From contig NZ_CP019770.1 of the NCBI RefSeq assembly GCF_004328665.1, positions 1,736,001 to 1,800,000 of the forward strand: 64,000 nt of DNA, read 5' to 3'. The notes below the pieces were generated by a model. It was not told the DNA's origin. It did no database searches and saw nothing but the letters and a program-made list of their open reading frames with translations. This document shows positions 56,280 through 64,000 of the stretch, one piece after another (position 1 is the first letter of the stretch; every line of letters begins with the position of its first letter). Source of the DNA: Pseudoalteromonas sp. DL-6. Its GTDB lineage: Bacteria; Pseudomonadota; Gammaproteobacteria; Enterobacterales; Alteromonadaceae. Both the position numbers and the translations under genes were made by a program.

Positions 56280-57170
56280 ATGCATATATTTTTTACTGGC
56301 GCCACAGGCTTAATTGGTAGGCACCTTTGCCCCTTCTTGTTGCATCACCACGACGTTACAGTGCTAAGCAGAAACCCAACCAAAGCAAAAGTATTGTTAG
56401 GGCATCAGGTTAACGCTATTGATAGCCTTGAGGATGTTGATTTTAATACCGTTGACGTGGTTATTAATTTAGCCGGCGAGCCTATTGTTAATAAACGTTG
56501 GAGTGATAAACAAAAAGCGGTTATTCGCGATAGCCGAATTATTGTCACGCAAGCAATTAGTGATGCTATAAATCAATGCCATACTCCGCCGCATACTTTT
56601 ATATCTGGCAGTGCAATTGGTTATTATGGTCGCCAAGGCGACAGCCTAGTTGATGAAAACAATACCGAGCCTCACGATGAATTTAGCCATCAACTTTGTA
56701 AAGATTGGGAGCAAGCAGCTTTACAGGCTGAATCTGACGACACCCGTGTGTGCTTATTGCGTACCGGTATTGTACTGGCTAAAAAAGGCGGCGCGCTGGG
56801 TAAAATGCTACCTGCCTTTAAACTTTGCGTAGGTGGGCCAATTGGCCATGGTGAACAAGGTATGTCTTGGATCCACATTGATGACATGGTGCAACTGATT
56901 TTATTTTTAATTCGTAATAGTGAAATATCTGGTGCTATCAACGCCACAGCTCCTGAGCCGGTAAGTAACAAGCAGTTTAGTAAATCATTAGGAAAAGCAT
57001 TATCACGCCCTGCGTTTATGCCTATGCCAGCTGGGGTGCTTAATATATTAATGGGTGAAATGGCTGACTTACTTACTACCGGTCAGTATGTGGTGCCTAA
57101 AAAAGCCTTAGACCATAACTACCGTTTTCATTTCACTAAAATAGACGCTGCATTAAAAAGTTTAGTCTAG
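56280..57170 (+). CDS. yfcH: TIGR01777-family epimerase (YfcH)
   Basis: A 296-residue NAD(P)-dependent SDR-type protein. The binding motif is FFTGATGLIGRHL (3-15), then VINLAGEPIVNKRWSD and SGSAIGYYGRQGD with the catalytic Tyr. The C-terminal DUF1731 part (GVLNILMGEMADLLTTGQ) is present. Matches E. coli YfcH; physiological substrate unknown. Ribosome binding site GGAG eight bases before the ATG. Confidence 0.9.
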   Translation: MHIFFTGATGLIGRHLCPFLLHHHDVTVLSRNPTKAKVLLGHQVNAIDSLEDVDFNTVDVVINLAGEPIVNKRWSDKQKAVIRDSRIIVTQAISDAINQCHTPPHTFISGSAIGYYGRQGDSLVDENNTEPHDEFSHQLCKDWEQAALQAESDDTRVCLLRTGIVLAKKGGALGKMLPAFKLCVGGPIGHGEQGMSWIHIDDMVQLILFLIRNSEISGAINATAPEPVSNKQFSKSLGKALSRPAFMPMPAGVLNILMGEMADLLTTGQYVVPKKALDHNYRFHFTKIDAALKSLV

Positions 57171-57305
57171 CCACTGGCCTTAACGGGTTAAGTTTGTAGT
57201 AGGGGATAAAAGTTAATACTTTTTACCCCCTTGCTATTTTAGTGTTACTACCTAATACTTACTGTTGTATAAACGCCTTCCCTTAGCTAAAAGAGCCCCT
57301 TTAAC

Positions 57306-58484
57306 ATGCTTCATTTACCTACATTAATTAGCCTCTGTTTTATTCTTAACTTATTTATTGCGGTGTTCTTTTTTTCTGTTTATAGATACAAAAAGCAACC
57401 TTGCTATTTTTATTTTGCTTCTGCCTGTTGCTCATTTATTACCGCTATTGCATTAATAGGTTTAAGAGACTTTATTGACTTCCCCCTGTTAACCCACTTT
57501 TTTGCTTACGTTTTTATTATTTTAAGCCCATTACTGGTTATTTTAGGGTTAATACCACAAAGCCAAGCGCCCGCGATAAAAGTAACGCCTTTATACTATG
57601 CCTGCGCCATGTGCTGTACGCTTTTACTTGCAGTGTACCTTATTGATGCAGGGCAAATTATTACCAGTATTATTACTGCTGTGTTATTTAGTTACGCTGC
57701 GTATTTAATGATTAAAACCCCAAGTGTTGCTGTAGTACAACAACGCTTACTCATAGCCTGTTTTGCACTTCACAGTGTGGTAATGCTGTTGCAAGTTGTA
57801 CTTCTTGTTTTGCTCTACTCAAGCAAAATCAGTCAAGCCAGCCTAGCGTCAGGTTTACAGCTGTTATTAGTAACGCATTTATTTTTAACCACCGCCAGTG
57901 CGCTAATTTTGCCGTTTATTAAGTTTGCTAATGCTGAATCTAGACTAATTAATCTAGCGAATCACGACCCGTTAACACAGCTTTTAAATAGGCGTGGATT
58001 TTTTCGTTTATGTAAAAAAATTACTAAAACCGCGCCTCTTAACAGCAGAGTGTCGTTGATCATGCTCGATATTGACCTATTTAAACAAGTGAACGACCAA
58101 TACGGCCATGAAACCGGCGATGAAGCGATAAAGTGGATTGCACAACATATTAACGAATTGTTTTTTGAGCTTGGTGTTACTGCTCGTATTGGCGGCGAAG
58201 AGTTTGCTATTTTTCTTAATCAACAAAACTTAGCGCAAGCTAGGCAGTTAGCTCAAAAGCTTTGCAGTAGTATTAATGAATACCCGTTTTATTTTAATGG
58301 CCACAGCATTGCACTGTCTGTAAGTGCTGGGGTAAGTAGCATGTTAGTGCGCGAGCTAGATATGCAAGCCCTGTTGTTACAAGCCGACAAACGACTTTAT
58401 CTTGCTAAAGAAACAGGCCGAAATAAAGTGGTCACCCATGATGAAAAAAGCCTATTAGCAAAAGCCCCCTCTGCCATCATTTAG
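57306..58484 (+). CDS. Membrane-bound GGDEF diguanylate cyclase
   Basis: A 392-residue protein with about seven N-terminal membrane helices (residues 5-205) and a GGDEF domain (about 215-380). The active site is RIGGEEFAIFL, with DHDPLTQLLNRRGF style ANHDPLTQLLNRRGF at the start of the domain. In the I-site position there is FELG in place of RxxD, so product inhibition by that route is absent. No periplasmic domain. The ATG has AAAGAGCC upstream. Membrane signals may control it. Confidence 0.9.
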   Translation: MLHLPTLISLCFILNLFIAVFFFSVYRYKKQPCYFYFASACCSFITAIALIGLRDFIDFPLLTHFFAYVFIILSPLLVILGLIPQSQAPAIKVTPLYYACAMCCTLLLAVYLIDAGQIITSIITAVLFSYAAYLMIKTPSVAVVQQRLLIACFALHSVVMLLQVVLLVLLYSSKISQASLASGLQLLLVTHLFLTTASALILPFIKFANAESRLINLANHDPLTQLLNRRGFFRLCKKITKTAPLNSRVSLIMLDIDLFKQVNDQYGHETGDEAIKWIAQHINELFFELGVTARIGGEEFAIFLNQQNLAQARQLAQKLCSSINEYPFYFNGHSIALSVSAGVSSMLVRELDMQALLLQADKRLYLAKETGRNKVVTHDEKSLLAKAPSAII

Positions 58485-58489
58485 TCATA

Positions 58490-58521
58490 AAAAAAACGGC
58501 ATCATAATGGATGCCGCTTTT
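58490..58521 (+). terminator. Terminator after the GGDEF gene
   Basis: Stem CGGCATC/GATGCCG with a six-base loop, A run before and T run after; may serve both converging genes. Confidence 0.8.
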
Positions 58522-58542
58522 ATACGTTTACTATTTTTATGG

Positions 58543-59205
58543 TTACTTACTGATCCAAGGCGTTACTTTAACAACCTCGTTAATATCAGCTAATACGGTT
58601 GTGTTATCTTCCCAGCTATCGGTTACTTCAAAATAGCACACTGACTTTTCGCACGTTATACGCTCATCATCAAATTGCTTTGGGGTTTTAAAGGTAACAA
58701 CCACGCCTTTTTGTTCAGGCAATAAAAACCACATTAGTTTGCTAACAAAAAAGCCAGATAGGTCTGTTAATAGCTCTTCAAGCTCATTATTAATAACTAA
58801 TAACGATTGCTTTGATAACGCTAGACCCTCAAGCTCGTTAGCTTCTATTTGTAACTTTAACTGACAATCGTGAACCGGATTTTGTGGCTGAACCACAATC
58901 ACGGCTTTATCGGTATCTAGCTGTTTATCGAACGGTAATAGCAATTGTGCTTTGTCGGTATAATTAAGCGGGTACTCATTCTTTTCAGTTAAAATAGTAC
59001 CGCTTTTAATACTACATACTTCGTTAGTACCAATATCGCTAATGTAAAAGTTTACTCGGGCGTACTGAAAGTCCCCTTTGTTCACCACTTTTAAACGGTC
59101 ATAAAAACCGTCATACGACATCACAAATTCTTTAGCAACCGCACTACTAGCCGCTACTGCTAAAAAGCTGGCTGTCACTAATTTTAATACCATTTTATTC
59201 ATCAA
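58543..59205 (-). CDS. DUF2987 family secreted protein
   Basis: A 220-residue protein with a signal peptide (cut after AVA, residue 24) and the DUF2987 pattern starting FVMSYDGFYDRLKVVNKGDF. Two cysteine pairs (about 64, 115 and 188, 194) could form disulphides. Function unknown. It overlaps the upstream Bax-like gene by 11 bases, so the two are translated together. Confidence 0.78.
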   Translation of the reverse strand: MMNKMVLKLVTASFLAVAASSAVAKEFVMSYDGFYDRLKVVNKGDFQYARVNFYISDIGTNEVCSIKSGTILTEKNEYPLNYTDKAQLLLPFDKQLDTDKAVIVVQPQNPVHDCQLKLQIEANELEGLALSKQSLLVINNELEELLTDLSGFFVSKLMWFLLPEQKGVVVTFKTPKQFDDERITCEKSVCYFEVTDSWEDNTTVLADINEVVKVTPWISK

Positions 59206-60004
59206 AGTACGCTCGGTTTTGATTAATCATGGTATTTAGTTCTTCAATGTACGCTTCACCACGTTCAGAGTAAGACATTAAACCATACGTTAATTTAGTC
59301 GCTAAAATTGGCTTTTGCTGTGCACGTAAGTCTTCACGAATAGTACGTAACTCTTTGTAAGCATTGTGAGTATTAATATTTCTAAAATAAGAGCTTACTG
59401 CTGCGCGAACCGATTTAAATGCCGCCACTTCGTGTTCTGCATCGCTGTTGCGTCTTCTTGGCACCATGCCACAGCCTTTTTTATAGCACCATTGGCCAAA
59501 AAAGTTTAAGCCAATACGGGCAAAACGTGAAGTACCCCATGCCGACTCATTGGCCGCTTGCATTAAGGCCATTTCTTTAGGAATAATATCTACGCGGCGC
59601 AGTGCTTGGCTGAGGGTAATGGTATCTAAGGTTTCAGATAAGCCGTACGATTTAAGTATTTTTTTAATATCACTCGCTTGTTTTTTACTAAGCGGCTCGT
59701 CGTGCTCTAGCATCATGCGTGCAATTTCAAGATTTGCACGTTGCTGTAAAATCTTTTTGTTTTCGGCTTCTACATGGGGCTTAATAAAGTTAAAAAACGC
59801 ATGCTTTTTCTCTTTCACATCAGTGAATTCTGAGAACTTTGGCAACTTAACGCTGTGCAATGGTTTTTCTTTCTTCTTCTGTTTTTTAATGTCGCTAGTG
59901 CTGGTTTGTTCATCTGAAACCAATCCATCTGTATCAATAAACGGATGAGTAAGTGCCCAAATAACAACGGCGGCTAACAACAACTGAAAAATAGTTTTTA
60001 ACAT
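59195..60004 (-). CDS. Bax-like N-acetylglucosaminidase
   Basis: A 269-residue protein with an N-terminal signal or anchor (residues 4-20) and a glucosaminidase domain (about 135-262) predicted to cut peptidoglycan glycan strands. The catalytic Glu is in AANESAWGTSRFAR, and GLNFFGQWCYKKGCGMVPRR follows, as in E. coli Bax. It is the first gene of a two-gene unit with the DUF2987 protein. Confidence 0.85.
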   Translation of the reverse strand: MLKTIFQLLLAAVVIWALTHPFIDTDGLVSDEQTSTSDIKKQKKKEKPLHSVKLPKFSEFTDVKEKKHAFFNFIKPHVEAENKKILQQRANLEIARMMLEHDEPLSKKQASDIKKILKSYGLSETLDTITLSQALRRVDIIPKEMALMQAANESAWGTSRFARIGLNFFGQWCYKKGCGMVPRRRNSDAEHEVAAFKSVRAAVSSYFRNINTHNAYKELRTIREDLRAQQKPILATKLTYGLMSYSERGEAYIEELNTMINQNRAYFDE

Positions 60005-60185
60005 GTATTATCTCAATTAAACTCTAAGTTATGTATGGTTTAGTCACATACATACGAAACAACATTATACCTAAGCCACTTTATAAACGCGAATACCGAA
60101 CAACTGAATAAAATTCATACGCCTATTGTAGGCTATTTATAATATACTAAGCATTAAAGTCGTAAATGAAATGATAGGTTGTGAC

Positions 60186-61478
60186 ATGGATAAACAGTGG
60201 CAAAATAGAATAATTGAGCAATATAAGCACCGCCCTAACGATAACCGCTCTGCTTGGCAAATAGACCGCTCACGAATCATTCATGCTGCCGCATTTAGAC
60301 GCCTTCAAGCTAAAACCCAAATAATGGGCATTGGCTTAAACGACTTTTACCGCACTCGCCTTACCCATTCTTTAGAAGTATCGCAAATAGGCACTGGTAT
60401 ATTACGCCACTTAAAAGCTCAGCATCCAAGCTTTGCGCATTTTCCATCAACCGGATTACTCGAAACCTTATGCTTAGCCCACGATATAGGCCATCCACCG
60501 TTTGGGCATGGCGGCGAAATTGCACTTAACTATATGATGCGTGATCATGGTGGCTTTGAGGGTAACGCACAAACACTGCGCATTGTGGCTAAGCTAGAGC
60601 CCTACAGTAACGGCTACGGCATGAACTTAACTAGACGCACCTTGTTAGGGTTTATTAAGTACCCAGCTTTTATTGATAACCTTTGGCATAATATCCCACA
60701 AGAAAATAAACAGCGTGCATTTATTAAAGCCGATGACTGGCGACCAGCCAAAGGTATTTACAATGACGATGCCGCGATATTTAATTGGATTATTGAGCCT
60801 CTTAGCGCAAGTGATAAAGCGTTATTATCTAGCCAAGAACACGCAGATGCTTATCGCGCTAAAACCCGTTATAAATCAATCGACAGTGCCATTATGGAAC
60901 TGGCTGATGACATTGCTTATGCCGTTCATGATCTTGAAGATGCCATAGCTACCGATGTGCTCAGTTTAGACGATTGGCTAACCCATGCATTACCGCATTT
61001 ACAAGCACTTGACTATGACTGGTTAAACACTTTGCTGGAGTCACTCTCCAAGCGGTTATTTTCAAAGTATGAACATGAGCGAAAAGACGCCATAGGCGAA
61101 CTGGTGAATACCTTTATTATTCATATTCATTTAGATACCCAAAACGATGAATTTGAGTGCCCTATTTTAAAGCACACCGCAAAATTAGATCAGCAATACG
61201 AAAATGTTTTACAGATCCTCAAACACTTTGTATTTCAGCGTTTAATACGCGACCCACAAATGCAGCAAATAGAATTTAAAGGGCAAAACCTACTCATAGA
61301 ATTATTTACTGCGTTTGCCAGCGATCCGCTGCGGTTATTACCGGAAACCACGCAGGCCCTGTACCTTGAAGCTGAAAAACATAATCAAGGCATGCGTATT
61401 ATTTGTGACTATTTAAGCGGTATGAGCGACGAGTACGCTTATAAAACCTATCAACGGTTATTCTCCCCCATACAATAG
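60186..61478 (+). CDS. dgt: Deoxyguanosinetriphosphate triphosphohydrolase-like protein
   Basis: A 430-residue HD-domain enzyme that removes triphosphate from dNTPs. The metal and substrate motifs are RLTHSLEVSQIG, CLAHDIGHPPFGHGGE and the late ELADDIAYAVHDLEDA. Type-2 dGTPase-like proteins of this length occur in many marine bacteria and some of them restrict phages. I use ATG 60186 (with an upstream TAGG) and not the ATG five codons earlier, which has no binding site. Confidence 0.9.
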   Translation: MDKQWQNRIIEQYKHRPNDNRSAWQIDRSRIIHAAAFRRLQAKTQIMGIGLNDFYRTRLTHSLEVSQIGTGILRHLKAQHPSFAHFPSTGLLETLCLAHDIGHPPFGHGGEIALNYMMRDHGGFEGNAQTLRIVAKLEPYSNGYGMNLTRRTLLGFIKYPAFIDNLWHNIPQENKQRAFIKADDWRPAKGIYNDDAAIFNWIIEPLSASDKALLSSQEHADAYRAKTRYKSIDSAIMELADDIAYAVHDLEDAIATDVLSLDDWLTHALPHLQALDYDWLNTLLESLSKRLFSKYEHERKDAIGELVNTFIIHIHLDTQNDEFECPILKHTAKLDQQYENVLQILKHFVFQRLIRDPQMQQIEFKGQNLLIELFTAFASDPLRLLPETTQALYLEAEKHNQGMRIICDYLSGMSDEYAYKTYQRLFSPIQ

Positions 61479-61510
61479 ATTAGCTAATCTGAATTCAGGT
61501 TAGCCAACAT

Positions 61511-61546
61511 AAAAAAGCCGAGTCACTTTCGTAACTCGGCTTTTCG
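61511..61546. terminator. Bidirectional terminator between dgt and the prolyl oligopeptidase
   Basis: Stem AAAAGCCGAGT/ACTCGGCTTTT with a ten-base loop and A/T flanks. Confidence 0.85.
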
Positions 61547-61564
61547 TTAGTTTATAAAATCACA

Positions 61565-63721
61565 CTACAGTGATTTAATGCCCATGTTGTAAAGCGTAAA
61601 ACCGTACATGTCAGCATAAAGGTCAATAATTTTACTGGTTGGTGTACCTGCACCATGACCTGCATTGGTTTCAATACGGATAAGCGTTGGGTTAGTACCC
61701 GCTTGATTCGCTTGAAGCTCAGCTGCAAATTTGAATGAATGCGACGGTACAACGCGGTCATCATGATCGCCTGTAGTGATCATAGTCGCCGGATATTCAA
61801 CCCCTGCTTTTACGTTATGAATTGGCGAGTAGCCTTTCAAGTAATCAAACATTTCTTTACTTTGGTCGCTAGTACCGTAATCGTATGCCCAACCAGCGCC
61901 CGCTGTAAATGTATGATAACGAAGCATATCCAATACGCCTACCGCAGGTAACGCAACTTGAAATAGGTCAGGTCGCTGGGTCATGACAGCACCCACTAAT
62001 AACCCACCGTTTGAACCACCACGCAGTGCTAAGCGCTTTTTAGAGGTGTACTTTTTATCTTGTAAGTATTGTGCGGCAGCAATAAAGTCGTCAAATACAT
62101 TTTGCTTTTGCAATTGTGTACCCGCTTTATGCCACTCTTTACCATACTCACCGCCACCACGAATATTAGCCACCGCGTATACACCGCCTTGCTCAAGCCA
62201 AGCCGCTGTTGTAGAGCTAAAGCGAGGTGTTAAGCTAATATTAAAGCCACCATAGCCATATAAAATAGTTGGGTTGCTACCATCTAATTTAATATCACTT
62301 TTGTAAGTGATAATCATCGGTACTTTCGTGCCATCTTTAGAGGTATAAAATACTTGCTCAGAGGTATAGTTATCGCTATTAAAGTCAATCCCCGATTTAC
62401 GGTACACTTTTGACTCACCGCTTTGCACGTCAAAGCTGTAAGTCGTACCTGGCGTTTTGTAGTTAGTAAATGAGTAATAAAGCGTAGTTTGCTCTTTTTT
62501 ACCGCCAAAGCCACTCGCTGTACCAACACCTGGTAAGCTAATTTCGCGGATCAATTCGCCTTTTTTGTTGTACTGTTTCACTTTAGAAATAGCATCAACC
62601 ATGTAGTTGGCAAAAAACGTATTTCCGCCAAGCGTTACATTAAGTACGTTTTCAGTTTCTGGGATAAAATCTTGCCAGTTTTCAGGCTGTGGATTGCTTG
62701 CATCAACCGTCACTACTTTTGTATTTGGTGCATTTAAATTTGTGACCAAAAATAGCTTGCTGCCTTCGTTGTCAATCACGCTGGTATCAGAGTCTGTATT
62801 ACCCACTACAGTAACAAATTCGCTATCTGGCTTAGTTAAATCTTTAATAAATAACTTATTACCTGAGGTCGATACGCTGGCACTAATAAATAAGAAACGA
62901 CCATCTTTGGTTGCTTTAGCGCCCACATAGCGGTGTTTTTGTTCTGCTGTATCGCCAAATACTAAAGTATCTTCGCCTTGCTCTTGACCTAACTTATGGT
63001 AATACACTTTATGTTGATCAGTTTTTGCAGAAAGCTCACTGCCCTCTGGCTTATCGTAGCTTGAATAATAAAAACCGTCATTTGCCAGCCAGCTAACGCC
63101 ACTAAATTTAACATCAACCAGTGCTTGTTCTACCTGCTTTTTGGTCTCGGTATTAATAACAATGATTTTACGCCAATCACTACCACCTTCTGATATTTGG
63201 TACGCTAACAATGAACCATCTTCTGAAAATGATAAACCCGACATTGAAGTGGTGCCGTCTTCACTAAAAGTATTAGGATCTAAGAACACTTCAGCTTCAC
63301 CGCCGTCTTTGCTGCGGTATAAAACGTACTGGTTTTGCAGGCCATCATTTTTATAAAAATAGGTGTAATCACCTTCAGTAAACGGCGCGCTGATTTTTTC
63401 GTAGTTCATTAGTTTTTCAAGGCGCTGTTTAAGTGTATCTCTGTAAGGCACTTGCTCTAAATACGAAAAGGTAAGCTTGTTTTGTGTTTTAACCCACTGA
63501 GCCGTTTCTTCACTCATATCATCTTCTAACCAGCGATACGGATCAGCCACGGTTTCGCCAAAGTAAGTGTCAACCACAGCGCCTTTTTTAGTTTCAGGGT
63601 AATCTAGTGAGTTAACTGCTTTCATAGCTGTTTTTACTTCATTTTGAGTAGTGTTTTCTGCAGGTTGTGAACAACCCGCAAGTGCGATTACAACCGCACA
63701 GGTCAGTGTTTTTTTAAGCAT
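61565..63721 (-). CDS. Prolyl oligopeptidase (S9A), lipoprotein
   Basis: A 718-residue serine peptidase cutting short peptides after proline. It has a lipoprotein signal with lipobox LAGC (about residue 17), a beta-propeller (about 100-430) and an alpha/beta hydrolase domain. The catalytic triad is Ser570 in [11 protein letters not shown], Asp in GDHDDRVVP near 653 and His689 in AGHGAGTP. It should be anchored in the periplasm or on the outer membrane. Monocistronic. Confidence 0.94.
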   Translation of the reverse strand: MLKKTLTCAVVIALAGCSQPAENTTQNEVKTAMKAVNSLDYPETKKGAVVDTYFGETVADPYRWLEDDMSEETAQWVKTQNKLTFSYLEQVPYRDTLKQRLEKLMNYEKISAPFTEGDYTYFYKNDGLQNQYVLYRSKDGGEAEVFLDPNTFSEDGTTSMSGLSFSEDGSLLAYQISEGGSDWRKIIVINTETKKQVEQALVDVKFSGVSWLANDGFYYSSYDKPEGSELSAKTDQHKVYYHKLGQEQGEDTLVFGDTAEQKHRYVGAKATKDGRFLFISASVSTSGNKLFIKDLTKPDSEFVTVVGNTDSDTSVIDNEGSKLFLVTNLNAPNTKVVTVDASNPQPENWQDFIPETENVLNVTLGGNTFFANYMVDAISKVKQYNKKGELIREISLPGVGTASGFGGKKEQTTLYYSFTNYKTPGTTYSFDVQSGESKVYRKSGIDFNSDNYTSEQVFYTSKDGTKVPMIITYKSDIKLDGSNPTILYGYGGFNISLTPRFSSTTAAWLEQGGVYAVANIRGGGEYGKEWHKAGTQLQKQNVFDDFIAAAQYLQDKKYTSKKRLALRGGSNGGLLVGAVMTQRPDLFQVALPAVGVLDMLRYHTFTAGAGWAYDYGTSDQSKEMFDYLKGYSPIHNVKAGVEYPATMITTGDHDDRVVPSHSFKFAAELQANQAGTNPTLIRIETNAGHGAGTPTSKIIDLYADMYGFTLYNMGIKSL

Positions 63722-63873
63722 TGCTTTACCATTATTTTTTTATAGTCAGCCTAAGTTATTAACTTTCTGTTTGTTTGTCTATCAACTTGCGGTAAACGTC
63801 ATTTATTGCTGTTAACCTGCACCTAGTTGCGCTTAAATAGATGAACAACTTTTAAACACTAACAGGTTGAGTA

Positions 63874-64000
63874 ATGACAGAAACTGAATCTTTTACCAGC
63901 TTTAAACGCTTTTACCCTTACTATCTAAAAGAGCATCGTAATAAAACTTGTCGCAGGCTGCATTTTATTGGCAGTAGCTTAGTGTTGCTCTTGACCGGCT
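63874..64000 (+). CDS. Mpo1-like (DUF962) protein, N-terminal part
   Basis: Only the first 42 codons are visible; the gene runs past the window end. SFKRFYPYYLKEHRNKTCRR and HFIGSSLVLLL match the DUF962/Mpo1 family start, including the first His pair. Yeast Mpo1 is an iron-dependent dioxygenase acting on 2-hydroxy fatty acids; bacterial function is unknown. AGGTTGAG lies upstream of the ATG. Confidence 0.8.
   Translation, partial: MTETESFTSFKRFYPYYLKEHRNKTCRRLHFIGSSLVLLLTG

Overview
This is an AT-rich chromosomal segment of a marine gammaproteobacterium, most likely Pseudoalteromonas or a close Alteromonadales relative. The evidence is the protein sequences and the conserved gene orders: yccA-tusDCBE, mnmA-hflD-purB-roxA, mrp divergent from metG, and rnm-yciO-scpA divergent from a trp operon with a fused trpCF. 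No rRNA, tRNA, CRISPR array, prophage or intact transposase gene was seen. Most of the window is core genome.

Layout. 0-8.7 kb holds tRNA sulfur relay (tusDCBE), an rRNA pseudouridine synthase, a PAS-GGDEF cyclase with an octanucleotide repeat in front of it, mnmA, hflD, purB, the ribosomal oxygenase roxA and a GNAT enzyme. 8.7-16.7 kb holds alaA, a stand-alone HPt protein, tapT, a HEXXH protein, dcd, mrp and metG. 16.7-21 kb holds small secreted or haem-related proteins, a deaminase, a fasciclin protein and a PilZ protein. 20.9-21.8 kb is a signal peptidase I gene broken by a 264 bp MITE and a one-base deletion. 22-28.4 kb holds an oxidoreductase, aceK, a LysR regulator, a Cys-rich unknown and an isocitrate dehydrogenase. 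28.5-36.3 kb holds a hybrid sensor kinase, a TonB receptor, a solute-binding-like protein, and yceI with cytochrome b561. 36.4-45.9 kb holds scpA, yciO, rnm and the trp operon, which is preceded by two consecutive Trp leader peptides and two terminators. 45.9-64 kb holds a PfpI protein, HU, a CPBP protease, an NSS transporter, a PepSY/two-component operon, gene remnants, a flavin oxidase, an AI-2E permease, a second MITE copy, yfcH, a membrane GGDEF protein, a Bax-type glucosaminidase, dgt, a prolyl oligopeptidase and the start of an Mpo1-like gene.

Genes that work together: tusDCBE passes sulfur to MnmA for 2-thiouridine in tRNA, and both are present here. AceK phosphorylates isocitrate dehydrogenase, and the dehydrogenase encoded nearby keeps the target serine but has lost the usual NADP-binding side chains. 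Two GGDEF proteins and one PilZ protein belong to cyclic-di-GMP signalling.

I found no convincing new multi-gene system. The observations I rate highest are the tandem trp attenuators, the MITE-disrupted signal peptidase, the unusual isocitrate dehydrogenase with its Cys-rich neighbour, and the octamer repeat ahead of the diguanylate cyclase.
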